In this document: positions 34,644 to 44,232 of the stretch, piece by piece
Position numbering within the stretch: position 1 is the stretch's first letter
How the letters are laid out: the number at the start of each line of letters is the position of its first letter
DNA from: Sphingobacterium sp.
GTDB taxonomy: Bacteria; Bacteroidota; Bacteroidia; Sphingobacteriales; Sphingobacteriaceae
DNA length: 64,000 nucleotides
Direction of reading: 5' to 3'
Assembly (NCBI GenBank): GCA_031253985.1
Contig: JAIRVH010000223.1
Location: 1 to 64,000, forward strand
Translations under genes and position numbers: made by a program
Notes under the pieces: generated by a model
Told to the model about the DNA's origin: nothing
Databases searched by the model: none
Seen by the model: only the letters and a program-made list of their open reading frames with translations

Positions 34644-35636
34644 TTATTTTACTTGCAATCTTTTTACACTTATTCTCATTTCTTTCGTTGTATTATTTAC
34701 GCTATTCACAAATACATAAGCGTTGTATTTACCATCGGCTGTCTGCACCCATATCCCTGCTTCGGCTTTTAGATTAATGGCAAAATCCGGGGCATCTGCA
34801 AAAGATTTATCTTTCAGATCCACGTCATCTACGAATACGCTATATTGCAGTCTAGCCAGCTGCTGATCGCGTACGGTCCAAGCCTTGACGATCTTCGTTT
34901 TATTTGTCAATCCTGCCGGTAAAGTGAAGCTCGGCAAATAGCCAGCGTCTGTTGTGGGCGCGACCAATGAATGTGCATAGGTCACTGTCGGCAGTGTCCG
35001 GTACAAATAGATCAAATCAATTTTATCCGGGTTTGCTGCAGCTTCAGCGGCGGTATACCATTTTAGGTCAGCAACAGAAAAAAAGCAAGCCCCCCCATCC
35101 TTTCCCGTCAAATCCAAAGCCATATCCATATTACGGATAGCATAAGCTTCTGTTTTCAATGCGATCTCCTGTCCGTTACTGGACTTAGCCCTGAATGTAA
35201 AGGTGACAGATTTACCCTTTGCCGCTGCCGGTATTTTGTAACTATAGCGCAAAGTTGATGCAGCGGTATCTTTTGTAAAGGTCACCTCCATACGATTATC
35301 ATTTACGGTTGCCGGATCGCCGATGACAACACCGACATCCGCCCCTGTGCTACTGGTATAGTATGATTTGTTTTCAAGCACAGTCCCCTGATCCCCCGCA
35401 ATACTTGCTTCGACAGAAATAGATGTCAGTTTCCCCTGATCTGGCAATATCGCCGCAGCGTAAGCAAAATCCAATGTAGAACCAACCACATTGGGTCCTA
35501 AAGAACGTTTAATAATATCGTTTTGCAGACCATCCTTAGCTTTTGGAATTTCATAAGCGTCTTCTTTACAAGACCCCAACAATAAGAATCCAAACCCGAT
35601 GGACAGCAGTCCTATTTTTAAATAATTTGTTTTCAT
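34644..35636 (-). CDS. DUF4466-like lipoprotein (putative surface glycan-binding)
   Basis: This 330-residue protein has a lipobox (GFLLLGSCKED, cysteine near residue 23) and reads as a DUF4466-type surface protein. Such proteins are found next to SusC/SusD and heparinase-like lyases in Bacteroidota and are presumed to bind the polysaccharide. Beta-rich composition and the position between the small lipoprotein and the lyase support that role. No catalytic motif is visible. Confidence 0.7.
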   Translation of the reverse strand: MKTNYLKIGLLSIGFGFLLLGSCKEDAYEIPKAKDGLQNDIIKRSLGPNVVGSTLDFAYAAAILPDQGKLTSISVEASIAGDQGTVLENKSYYTSSTGADVGVVIGDPATVNDNRMEVTFTKDTAASTLRYSYKIPAAAKGKSVTFTFRAKSSNGQEIALKTEAYAIRNMDMALDLTGKDGGACFFSVADLKWYTAAEAAANPDKIDLIYLYRTLPTVTYAHSLVAPTTDAGYLPSFTLPAGLTNKTKIVKAWTVRDQQLARLQYSVFVDDVDLKDKSFADAPDFAINLKAEAGIWVQTADGKYNAYVFVNSVNNTTKEMRISVKRLQVK

Positions 35637-35644
35637 TAGCTTCC

Positions 35645-36040
35645 TTATTTTTGTACTGTCAAATAAACCTTATAAGTCTTCCGAACCTTTCTGTTTCCAG
35701 ATACGACAGTCCATTCACGGGGTGTACCCAAATTGGAAAAATCTTCTTTTCCTAAAATCTTGGGATCCAGTACCGCATCAGTGACCAATGAAAACTGCGG
35801 GTATAGACTTTTCAGGTCTGTACCAAAAAGTACTTCTACATTTATGGTTTGTGCAACGGTATCTACCACAGCAGCTTTGGTGCGCACCGTCTGAAAATCG
35901 GCACCTAACAGTTCAAAACTACTGACATAACATTCAGACCTCGTCGTGATCAGCAAACCATCTTCATCTATTGGATAATTATCCTTACAGGCGGACAAGC
36001 TTACAAGCAGCGTTCCGATTAAAAATAACGTATATTTCAT
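35645..36040 (-). CDS. small SusD-linked lipoprotein (DUF5018-like)
   Basis: The start is set at the ATG at 36040 because MKYTLFLIGTLLVSLSACKDN then gives a clean lipoprotein signal with the cysteine near residue 18. The longer frame to 36064 adds eight residues before it. The mature part is about 113 residues and beta-rich, like the DUF5018-type proteins encoded behind susD genes. It is probably a surface accessory of the import complex. No enzymatic motif is seen. Confidence 0.65.
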   Translation of the reverse strand: MKYTLFLIGTLLVSLSACKDNYPIDEDGLLITTRSECYVSSFELLGADFQTVRTKAAVVDTVAQTINVEVLFGTDLKSLYPQFSLVTDAVLDPKILGKEDFSNLGTPREWTVVSGNRKVRKTYKVYLTVQK

Positions 36041-36065
36041 TTTCGTACAATCAAGTGTTACCATA

Positions 36066-37898
36066 TTATTTCCAAGGTATATTTTGTGTTAAATTCGGAT
36101 TCCTCGAACGTTCCGTTTCAGGAATCTGATAGATATAACACCTTTGATAGGTCAGTTCAGACTCATTGAAGAAAAAGCGCTCCCAATTATTTCCAAAACT
36201 ATCCTGGAACCATTTACCGTCCCCGTAAGGTTTACCAAATACTGTTTCCAGTTTACGCCATCTCCTCAGGTCAAATACACGCTGCCCCTCACCAAATAGC
36301 TCGACAATTCTTTCTTGTTCAATAGCATCAAAAAAGGCATCGCGGGAAGCGGTTTTAGCACCGGCAAGCGCAGGCAAATTACCACGACGTCTTACTTTAT
36401 TCACCAACTCGATTGCATCTGCCTGCGGACCACTTACCTCATTGGTTGCCTCGGCATACATCAGATATACATCGGCGATCCGCATCAAAGGCCAATTATA
36501 ATTTCCATCACTACGTGCCACACCACCATAATTGCGCACAAACTTACGCGACTGCAATCCAGAAAGATTGGTCGTATTATCGGTGAAAGAGGTTTTGTAA
36601 GAAACACCGTTAACGGTCACCGCTGCACCCCATGTTTTGTAGATAAACGGAATATAGCCTGTTGTTTCCGTAGGGCTCATCCCCATAATCAATTCATAGT
36701 CCCACAACAAAGTTGCCTTCATCCGATAATCGCGATTTCGGTACGACTCGGGATTTACAGCGGAATTTGCCGTCGTACGCGCCGCTGGATTTTTCACTGG
36801 ATCTAGCTGAACCATCTTAGGCAGGAAATCTCCCGTAACGGTAGATTGATAACGGTCGGCCAGTTCATAACGGGGAATAGCCTGATTCTGTCCCAAAGAA
36901 ACCAATGGTCCGGTCCATACGCGCTGGTATTCCTCGCTCTGTTTTGTTCCCACACCACCATGCGTCAGCACCATGACCATCTCTTCATCCTGACTCAGGT
37001 TGCCGGTGGAAGGTATAAACATATAGTAATAATTAGGAAGCACATCTGCCTTTCCCAATTCCCCCCACTGACCCGGATCACCATTTCTAAACATCTTGAT
37101 ACCGAAATCATTGATCACACGCTTAAAATCAGCAGCAGCCGCAGCGTATGCCGTTTTAGCATCTGCGGCAGACTGCACAAATCCATCCAGTTCGGGCCAT
37201 CCATTTTTCTTCCACGAACCCCAGTACAGCTGAAACTTACCGCGAAAGGCCAATGCTGCAGGTTTACCGGCACGTCCAATTGCAGCCCCCTTATTCGGTA
37301 ATTTGTCCACCGCATAGTTCAGATCAGCCATAATGGAATCTTTCAGCTGCGCAATAGGCATTCTCCGTACCGTATCAGCCTCTGCTGGAGCAGGTGCCGA
37401 CTTATAAAAATAAGGCACATCTCCCCAGAGGGAAATCAACCGGAAGTAGGCAATGGCGCGCAGCAATCTGGCTTCCGCTACGATGGTCTCCAAGGTTTGT
37501 TTTACCGCGTCAGTTTTTGCCACAGGCAACAGACGCGCATTGGTGTTTTCGATCACAAAGTTGGAGCTGAATACAGATCCATATAAGGCTCTATACATCG
37601 CCGAAGCACCTGAACCATAATTCATGGGACTATTGACGGTCATTGAAATAGGTGCTGCTCCGGTATTGTACATCTTCAGGTAATCACCATGTCCATCAAA
37701 ATGATAATCACGATCAAAACAAGGTCTAAAGATGGAGTAATTTGCCATTAATGCAGCGAGCGCATCATTTTCGTCCACCCAGAAGGTTTCGGAGCTCGGC
37801 GTCGTTGTTGGGTTCTGATTTAACAAATCTTTGCGGCAAGCCGACAAACCAAGCAGCAGCAAAGAAGAAATAAATAATTTGTTATATATCGATTTCAT
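36066..37898 (-). CDS. SusD/RagB family glycan-binding lipoprotein
   Basis: This 610-residue protein is a typical SusD: a lipobox LLLLGLSACRKD near the start, an N-terminal TPR-rich region (DENDALAALMANYSIFR) and the C-terminal signature LPALAGAKTASRDAFFDAIEQERIVELFGEGQRVFDLRRW, of which RIVELFGEGQRVFDLRRW is diagnostic. It sits on the outer surface as the lid of the SusC channel and captures the oligosaccharide. It follows susC after 11 bases. Confidence 0.95.
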   Translation of the reverse strand: MKSIYNKLFISSLLLLGLSACRKDLLNQNPTTTPSSETFWVDENDALAALMANYSIFRPCFDRDYHFDGHGDYLKMYNTGAAPISMTVNSPMNYGSGASAMYRALYGSVFSSNFVIENTNARLLPVAKTDAVKQTLETIVAEARLLRAIAYFRLISLWGDVPYFYKSAPAPAEADTVRRMPIAQLKDSIMADLNYAVDKLPNKGAAIGRAGKPAALAFRGKFQLYWGSWKKNGWPELDGFVQSAADAKTAYAAAAADFKRVINDFGIKMFRNGDPGQWGELGKADVLPNYYYMFIPSTGNLSQDEEMVMVLTHGGVGTKQSEEYQRVWTGPLVSLGQNQAIPRYELADRYQSTVTGDFLPKMVQLDPVKNPAARTTANSAVNPESYRNRDYRMKATLLWDYELIMGMSPTETTGYIPFIYKTWGAAVTVNGVSYKTSFTDNTTNLSGLQSRKFVRNYGGVARSDGNYNWPLMRIADVYLMYAEATNEVSGPQADAIELVNKVRRRGNLPALAGAKTASRDAFFDAIEQERIVELFGEGQRVFDLRRWRKLETVFGKPYGDGKWFQDSFGNNWERFFFNESELTYQRCYIYQIPETERSRNPNLTQNIPWK

Positions 37899-37909
37899 AA
37901 GTTCAAATA

Positions 37910-40900
37910 TTATAAGTCTACATTCAGTCCAACTACAAAACTCTTCGTCATCGGATATGCATCATTGGTATAGGTACTTTTCTCCGGATCTAAACCTTTG
38001 AAACTTGTCAATACGGCCAAATTATCTACCGAACCAAACACACGTAATTTCTGAATACCCAGCTTCATCAGCAGCTCTTTCTTAAAGGTATATCCCAGCT
38101 GCAGATTTTTCACCCTTAAATAAGACATATTTTGCAGCCAAAATGTACTCAGGTATGCATTTGGACTCGTTGATCCCAATGTACTTGGAAGCAATTTCGG
38201 ATAGTCAGCGTCACGATTATCCAGGCTCCACATATTATTCCATTGATCTTCCGTAATCGCCTGATTTGCCGTTCCTAAAAAGTTCGAATTGGCTTTGTTC
38301 ATCCAAAATTCTTTTCGTCCGGTAGCAGCCTGCAACAGGAAAGAGAAATCAAAACCTTTGTAATCCACTGAACCCCTAAACCCATAGTTCACCTTTGGCC
38401 GGCCCAATTGATAAGCCGGATAGGCAACCCTGTCATTCGCATCCAATTTGCCATCTCCATTGACATCCTTCAACAAGATATCTCCCGGAGAAGCACCTTG
38501 CGGAACAGCATTATAGACATCTTGCCACGACTGCGCGATGCCCAGCGACTCAAAGGCATAGATGAAATTATAAGGCATATCAATAAATACCGAACCTCTT
38601 TGCAACTGCTCGTTCCAGGACAGCAGCTTATTCTTGTTATATCCGACATTGAAGTTCAGCATATAGCCTACATCACCTTTACGATCATTCCAGGTCACAT
38701 TTGCTTCAAGGCCTTTGTTCATCATATCGCCGATATTACGACGGGGAGCGGTAAATAACCCTGTCAGATGCATCGACACGTCTGAAGGCCGGTTCATGCC
38801 GATTGTCTTTCTTTCGTAGTAATCTAGCTCGGCAGTCAGTTTATTCTTAAAGAACCCAAGATCCAGCCCCAAGTTAAACACACGTGTCTTTTCCCATGTA
38901 AGGTCATAGTTGATCAGTTTTTTATTGATCAGGCCTTTTACTACAGAACCTGTCCCTGTACTGTTATCGATCAAATAATAAGGACTGGAGACCAACGATT
39001 GCTTTTGCTCATACAGGCCCACACCGCTATTATTACCCAAAGAACCATAAGAAGCTCTAAATTTGGCTGAACTCATACTGATCTTATCCTTAAAGGCTGT
39101 CATAAATGCCTCGTCCGAGATCCGCCAGCCTACCGCGGCAGAAGGAAAGAATCCATATTGATCGCCTGGCAAGAATCGTGATGATCCATCCACCCTGAAG
39201 TTTCCTTCAAACATATACCTTCCAAAAGCCGTATAATTCAGTCGTCCGATATAAGAACGTAAACCTTCTGCTGAGGACGATCCGGACACATTTTGCACAT
39301 CCTCAGAAGCACCATCAATTTCATGCAGGCTCGGGTGCAGACGATCCAGTCGGCTACCCGCCAAAATACGGCTGTTCCAGTACTCTTCTGAATACACCGC
39401 CAAAGCAGAGAAATCATGGTTGGCACCAAACTTATGATCGTAACTCAGCTTGAAGTTCAGCTGTGTTTTGTAATTGTTTCTGTCCGTATTGTATATCCCA
39501 TCATTTGTCGGAACAAGATCCCGGATAGACAGCCCTGTGCGGATATTATATAATTTTGTGGGCATATCCGCTTTCCATTGAAAACGCGTATCATAATTTA
39601 AGGCATAATCTACTTTGGCCTCAAATCCTTTAAACGGTTTCCAATTTAAATACCCATTCACCAAAGCCTGCTTTTGATTCATGTGGTTCTGGTTACGCGT
39701 CATGTAATCCGCATAAATGTTATTGGCCTGCGGACTCTCGTTGTATGACATCGCACCGCCATAAAAACCGGTCAAGGGATCATAAGGCAATATACCTGCG
39801 GGCGAGGTAAACAAATCCATCCCGCTCGTGGAGTTGGCGGTCATGCCGTCCTCATAATTATACCGGTAATCAGACCAGTTGCCTGAAAACCTGACTCCAG
39901 CACCAATCGTATTCGTTACCTTCGTTTCGAAGTTAAATGCAGCATTATAACGTTTAAAATCATTATTGATCTGTATCCCCTTCTCATCGAGCATACCGAC
40001 AGACAAATAATAATTATTATTTTCAGTTCCCCCATTGATGGAGACATTATAGTTGCCACTTTGACCGTTGCGGAGAATGACATCCCACCAATCGGTACTT
40101 GGATACAACCTCGGGTCAATCATGCTCAATGCCAGCCACTCATCAATGGTTCCGTTCTTAAAGTTGAATGCCGTCGCCGCGGTGTTATAGGCTTGCGCCC
40201 TTTGCGTGGCCGTCATTGCTTTTGCATAATTGTTCACAAAATCAAAAGAGCGGGTCGGTTTCACCAGCGACTTGTTGGCACTGAAGGAAATAGCTGTCCT
40301 GCTGTTTCTTTTACCGGACTTTGTTGTGATCAGCACCACCCCATTGGCCGCTCTGGAACCGTATACCGCAGCCGAAGAAGCATCTTTTAGCACGGTTACA
40401 CTTTCAATGTCGTTTACATTGACACGGTTCATATTCACATCTGGCATCCCATCGACCACGATCAGCGGTCCGGCACTATTGACCGTCCCCAAACCTCGGA
40501 TCAAAAGATCCGCCGCATTATTTCCAGCCATCCCTGAGTTCTGGCTCACCGCCAGGCCGGGGATAACACCCTGCAATGCCTGGGAGGCATTGGAAAGACC
40601 CCGGCTTGAAGTCGACTGATCAAAATTGACACTGGCCACTGCTCCGGTCAAACTGCCTTTTTTTTGCTTTCCATACCCGACCACAACCACTTCATCCAAT
40701 GCACTTTCACTTGCATCAAGCACAAGAGCCTGTACATCTTTTCCTGATACCACCTTTGTATTAAAACCGATTAACCGAAATTGAATCTGATCCGAAACCG
40801 AGCCAGTTAATTTAAACCGGCCGTCTTGATCCGTAACAGCAACCGCCGCATTTTTGAGGTTGCGCACCTCTACACCAGACAGCGGCTGTCCTTTGGCATC

Positions 40901-41095
40901 CAGCACCTGGCCTACAAGCTGCTGCTGAAATTTGGTTAAATCCCGCGAAGGGTTTAACACATTCGATATCGGAATCTTTCCATTACTGAGGGAAGAAGGC
41001 ACATTTGCCAATGCACCCATCGAAATAAAAGGCAGCCCTACCAAAAGGCAACTCCTGTTTATTACATCCCGGATTTTAATCTGCTTTAGTATCAT
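37910..41095 (-). CDS. SusC/RagA family TonB-linked outer-membrane transporter
   Basis: This 1061-residue protein has an exported N terminus, a carboxypeptidase-D-like plug extension (VGQVLDAKGQPLSGVEVRNLKNAAVAVTDQDGRF) and the SusC signature LDEVVVVGYGKQKKGSLTGAVASV. A plug (LIRGLGTVNSAGPLIVVDGMP) and a long beta-barrel follow, ending with the final aromatic strand. It imports oligosaccharides across the outer membrane with TonB energy and pairs with the adjacent SusD. It is the first cistron of the set ending at gntR. The operator-like palindrome at 41241-41250 lies in its promoter. Confidence 0.95.
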   Translation of the reverse strand: MILKQIKIRDVINRSCLLVGLPFISMGALANVPSSLSNGKIPISNVLNPSRDLTKFQQQLVGQVLDAKGQPLSGVEVRNLKNAAVAVTDQDGRFKLTGSVSDQIQFRLIGFNTKVVSGKDVQALVLDASESALDEVVVVGYGKQKKGSLTGAVASVNFDQSTSSRGLSNASQALQGVIPGLAVSQNSGMAGNNAADLLIRGLGTVNSAGPLIVVDGMPDVNMNRVNVNDIESVTVLKDASSAAVYGSRAANGVVLITTKSGKRNSRTAISFSANKSLVKPTRSFDFVNNYAKAMTATQRAQAYNTAATAFNFKNGTIDEWLALSMIDPRLYPSTDWWDVILRNGQSGNYNVSINGGTENNNYYLSVGMLDEKGIQINNDFKRYNAAFNFETKVTNTIGAGVRFSGNWSDYRYNYEDGMTANSTSGMDLFTSPAGILPYDPLTGFYGGAMSYNESPQANNIYADYMTRNQNHMNQKQALVNGYLNWKPFKGFEAKVDYALNYDTRFQWKADMPTKLYNIRTGLSIRDLVPTNDGIYNTDRNNYKTQLNFKLSYDHKFGANHDFSALAVYSEEYWNSRILAGSRLDRLHPSLHEIDGASEDVQNVSGSSSAEGLRSYIGRLNYTAFGRYMFEGNFRVDGSSRFLPGDQYGFFPSAAVGWRISDEAFMTAFKDKISMSSAKFRASYGSLGNNSGVGLYEQKQSLVSSPYYLIDNSTGTGSVVKGLINKKLINYDLTWEKTRVFNLGLDLGFFKNKLTAELDYYERKTIGMNRPSDVSMHLTGLFTAPRRNIGDMMNKGLEANVTWNDRKGDVGYMLNFNVGYNKNKLLSWNEQLQRGSVFIDMPYNFIYAFESLGIAQSWQDVYNAVPQGASPGDILLKDVNGDGKLDANDRVAYPAYQLGRPKVNYGFRGSVDYKGFDFSFLLQAATGRKEFWMNKANSNFLGTANQAITEDQWNNMWSLDNRDADYPKLLPSTLGSTSPNAYLSTFWLQNMSYLRVKNLQLGYTFKKELLMKLGIQKLRVFGSVDNLAVLTSFKGLDPEKSTYTNDAYPMTKSFVVGLNVDL

Positions 41096-41224
41096 GAATA
41101 CTCAGGTTAAAGTGGTTAAATAAATGATTTATAAGCTCTTTAGTTTATTGGTGTTTTTTAAGAAAAGTAATTTTCGACCACTATGCGATCGCAATTCCTC
41201 TTCTTTACTTTATCATAGTGAATA

Positions 41225-41256
41225 CAATAATATATATTTTTTGTATACAATTCAAT
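41225..41256 (-). promoter_or_regulatory. susC promoter with operator candidate in the spacer
   Basis: On the minus strand ATTG (41256-41253), then 20 bases, then TATTATTG (41232-41225), one mismatch from TAnnTTTG. The palindrome TTGTATACAA at 41241-41250 occupies the spacer, a placement expected of a repressor. The leader to the susC ATG would be about 120 bases. Confidence 0.5.
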
Positions 41257-41377
41257 ATTTTTTTTACTTTTTTACAAAAATACATACGCACTATGCTTCG
41301 CACTAAACTTAGAAATCACTCGTTTGTTAGAAGATTTACCCACTAAATCGTATTTAGCGTCATCTGTCAATATATTT

Positions 41378-41387
41378 TTGTATACAA
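41378..41387. promoter_or_regulatory. GntR operator candidate before the PQQ dehydrogenase gene
   Basis: TTGTATACAA lies 12 bases upstream of the -33 element of the plus-strand promoter. A degraded relative, TTGTATATTT, lies at 41401-41410 over that element. Confidence 0.6.
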
Positions 41388-41399
41388 TTTAACTTATTT

Positions 41400-41431
41400 T
41401 TTGTATATTTATTTTTATTCAACTACATTTG
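41400..41431 (+). promoter_or_regulatory. promoter of the PQQ dehydrogenase/Nramp/epimerase/DHDPS operon
   Basis: TTTG at 41400-41403, a 20-base spacer and TACATTTG at 41424-41431 match the Bacteroidota promoter consensus exactly. The transcript would begin near 41436, which rules out the alternative TTG start at 41429 and supports the ATG at 41471. Confidence 0.75.
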
Positions 41432-41470
41432 ACTAACCAAATAAATCAAAGGAATAACCGTAGATCCTAT

Positions 41471-42988
41471 ATGAAAAAACAAACCTATATTTGGCTTGTA
41501 TCGCTGATCCCGCTACTATCTTCCTGTTCTTCCGAGACAGAAAAAGAAAGTAAGCCAATAAACAGCATCCAGCTGGAGCACAGCATACTATCGCTAACCA
41601 AAGAAGCTACAAAACTCCATGTACCATGGGACCTGCAGTACGACCGGATCAACGATGCTATTTTATTTTCGGAAATCGGTGGAAGCATCCGAAGGCTGGA
41701 TACGAAAACGAAAAAGGTTACTTTAGTCGACAGCCTGACAGACGTGTACCACCAGCGTACGCTAGGACTTTTGGGAATGGCGCTCTATCAGCCAGAAAAG
41801 CAGCAAGCTTATCTTTACCTTTCTTACACCAGCAAAAAAGATAGCCTTATTTTTTCCAACCTATATCGATATGAATATAGCCCCGAAGGCAAGCTCGCGC
41901 ATCCCAAATTGCTTTTGCAAATACCGGGAAACACGGGACACAACGGCTCCAGAGTCATTGTTTCGACCGACCAAAAAGTCTATTGGGCTACAGGTGATGC
42001 CGCAAGTGATACCTTCGCACAAGACAGCACCTCATTAAATGGCAAAATCTTACGCCTCAATCTCGATGGCAGCATCCCAAAAGATAATCCGATTGCAAAC
42101 AGTTACGTATATGCCTGGGGATTTCGAAACATGCAGGGGCTTACGCACGATGAAAAGGGCCTGATCTACACATCGGAACATGGCGACGCCATTGAAGATG
42201 AAATCAACCTCATCCAACCGTTAAAAAACTATGGCTGGCCACAGATCGAAGGTATGATTGACACCGAAAAAGAAAAAGCGATTGCAAAAAAATCACCAAG
42301 GCAGGAGCCCATTAAATCGTGGACTCCGGTAGTTGCTCCGTCTGGCATGGCCTATTATGGATTTGGTGTTATTCCCGAATGGCAGCACAGTTTACTGCTT
42401 GCGACCTTAAAAAATCAATCTCTACGCATCCTAAAATTATCCGCCGATGGCCAGCAGATCGTCGATGAGAAGGTTTTATTCAAAGATCAGCTTGGCCGCC
42501 TCCGGTCGGTATTGACTTTACCCAATGGAGACATCTATTTTTGTTCAAGCAACCGGGACTGGAATCCGCAAAAGGGATTTCCAAAGCCCGATGACGATGT
42601 GATCTATCGTCTCCGTATTGCCGACAAAGCTACAGCTCCCATTATCCGTCCACTCGCAGCTGCTAGTGCCAAGCAGGTCAAAAGCGGACAAGCCTTATAC
42701 GAAGCCTATTGTGCATCCTGTCACAAAACAGACGGAAAGGGACTGACAAATACATTCCCTCCATTGGCCAATTCGTCTCTTGTGCAGGGTAATCCTAAGG
42801 ATTTATTGAAAGTTATCCTCCAGGGGCTGAAAGACAAAAAGATCGGTACGATCAAATACGAGAGTGCTATGCCGTCTTTTTCATTTTTAAAAGACGAAGA
42901 AATTATTGAAATCAGCAATTACATTCGTAGCCATTTTGGAAATTCAGCCAGCAAAATCAACCAACAGCATTTAACCTCATTACGATAA
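41471..42988 (+). CDS. PQQ-dependent sugar dehydrogenase-like lipoprotein with cytochrome c domain
   Basis: The start is the ATG at 41471, which gives a lipoprotein signal (LVSLIPLLSSCSS). The protein has about 505 residues. Residues about 30-390 form a soluble glucose/sorbosone dehydrogenase-type beta-propeller (LHVPWDLQYDRINDAILFSE, TGHNGSRVIV, YAWGFRNMQGL, TSEHGDAIEDEINLI). Residues about 410-490 form a class I cytochrome c with the haem motif CASCH and a distal methionine candidate in SAMPSF. It would oxidise a sugar at the cell envelope and pass electrons to a cytochrome. It is the first of four plus-strand genes and is probably controlled with the divergent susC operon. Confidence 0.87.
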   Translation: MKKQTYIWLVSLIPLLSSCSSETEKESKPINSIQLEHSILSLTKEATKLHVPWDLQYDRINDAILFSEIGGSIRRLDTKTKKVTLVDSLTDVYHQRTLGLLGMALYQPEKQQAYLYLSYTSKKDSLIFSNLYRYEYSPEGKLAHPKLLLQIPGNTGHNGSRVIVSTDQKVYWATGDAASDTFAQDSTSLNGKILRLNLDGSIPKDNPIANSYVYAWGFRNMQGLTHDEKGLIYTSEHGDAIEDEINLIQPLKNYGWPQIEGMIDTEKEKAIAKKSPRQEPIKSWTPVVAPSGMAYYGFGVIPEWQHSLLLATLKNQSLRILKLSADGQQIVDEKVLFKDQLGRLRSVLTLPNGDIYFCSSNRDWNPQKGFPKPDDDVIYRLRIADKATAPIIRPLAAASAKQVKSGQALYEAYCASCHKTDGKGLTNTFPPLANSSLVQGNPKDLLKVILQGLKDKKIGTIKYESAMPSFSFLKDEEIIEISNYIRSHFGNSASKINQQHLTSLR

Positions 42989-42993
42989 ATCCT

Positions 42994-44226
42994 ATGGAAC
43001 AGCAACAGCAGCCAAAGTCCTCTTTACTTAAAAATTGGCTCTCTATCTTGGGACCGGGCATTATTACTGCAGCCCTGGTTTTCGGTCCCAGCAAAATGAC
43101 CATCACATCAAAAATGGGCGCGGATTACGGTTTTTCACTGTTGTGGGTTGTCGTCGTCGCTATTTTCTTTATGATGGTTTTTACCAATATGGCCGCACGC
43201 ATCGGCATAGCCCGGGACGAATCTTTACTGACCTTAATTCGCCATAAATTTGGCAAAACCACTTCAATCATCATTGGCCTCGGAATCTTCCTTGTTGCAA
43301 CCTGTTTCCAGTCGGGAAATGCCACGGGTGTGTCGATTTCAGTATCGGAAGCTACAGGGACAAACCCCAAAATATGGATCATTTTCTTTAATGTCATCGG
43401 CATTTTACTGCTCTTCTTTAAATCCTTCTATGCTTTACTGGAAAAGCTCATGTTGGCACTCATTATCCTGATGTTATTCGCTTTTCTTTCCACGGCGATT
43501 ATGATAAAGACACCGGCACAGGATTTTTTCCTGGGATTTATCCCCAGCATCCCGCCTTCTTCTGTGGGCTTAATCATCGCTTTCACAGCGTCTTGCTTTT
43601 CAATTGTGGGCGCTTTTTATCAAAGTTATCTCGTTCAGTCAAGAAGAAAATTATCCGCCAATGGACAATTATCAGATCGGCAGATTATCGGAAGCCGAAT
43701 AGGGATCATTATTCTAGGCATCATGAGTGCAGCCGTTATGGTCTGCGCAGCAAATACCCTTCATCCGCAAGGCATCAAATTAAATTCTGCCGCTGAAATG
43801 GGCCGTGCACTAGAACCGCTTTTGGGAACTTATGCCTCACACCTCTTTTTTATCGGTCTATTCGGAGCCTCTTTTTCCTCATTGATAGGTAATGCGGTAC
43901 TTGGTGGTTCGTTACTGGGCGATACTTTTGGCTATGGCAACGACCTCAATCACCCCAAAGTGAAGCTCTTTATTTCGCTGGTCATGATTTTCGGGTCTGC
44001 AATCGCACTTATCTTTGGAAATCTGCCTTTGGAACTTATTGTTTTTGCCCAGAGTATCACCATTTTTTTAGTGCCCTTTATTGGCATTATCCTCTTTCTG
44101 ATCGCAAACGACAAGGAGATTATGGGCGCGCTCAGGAACACACCTTTAACAAGACTATGGGCTATCCTTGGACTCATATTGCTCATTTTTCTTGCCTTTA
44201 GTAATTTCTATAATTTAATCAAATAA
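42994..44226 (+). CDS. Nramp-fold transporter lacking metal-binding motifs
   Basis: This 410-residue protein has about 11 hydrophobic segments and aligns with the Nramp family. The metal site is gone, however. The helix-1 motif DPGN of metal carriers reads GPSK (in PGIITAALVFGPSKMTITS, an ungapped match on either side). The helix-6 motif MPH is replaced by unrelated residues in FSIVGAFYQSYLVQSRR. So the usual annotation as a divalent metal transporter is doubtful. Its position between a sugar dehydrogenase and sugar-acid enzymes points to an organic substrate. Spacing to neighbours is 5 and 6 bases. Confidence 0.8.
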   Translation: MEQQQQPKSSLLKNWLSILGPGIITAALVFGPSKMTITSKMGADYGFSLLWVVVVAIFFMMVFTNMAARIGIARDESLLTLIRHKFGKTTSIIIGLGIFLVATCFQSGNATGVSISVSEATGTNPKIWIIFFNVIGILLLFFKSFYALLEKLMLALIILMLFAFLSTAIMIKTPAQDFFLGFIPSIPPSSVGLIIAFTASCFSIVGAFYQSYLVQSRRKLSANGQLSDRQIIGSRIGIIILGIMSAAVMVCAANTLHPQGIKLNSAAEMGRALEPLLGTYASHLFFIGLFGASFSSLIGNAVLGGSLLGDTFGYGNDLNHPKVKLFISLVMIFGSAIALIFGNLPLELIVFAQSITIFLVPFIGIILFLIANDKEIMGALRNTPLTRLWAILGLILLIFLAFSNFYNLIK

Positions 44227-44232
44227 CCAGAC

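Noticed and set aside
37910..41095. Second starch-utilisation (sus) operon proper
   Set aside because: SusC/SusD are present but no amylase-type enzyme is nearby; the lyase and acid-sugar genes point to an acidic glycan.
41429..41470. TTG start of the PQQ dehydrogenase frame at 41429
   Set aside because: It lies inside the -7 promoter box. The ATG at 41471 gives a clean lipoprotein signal.
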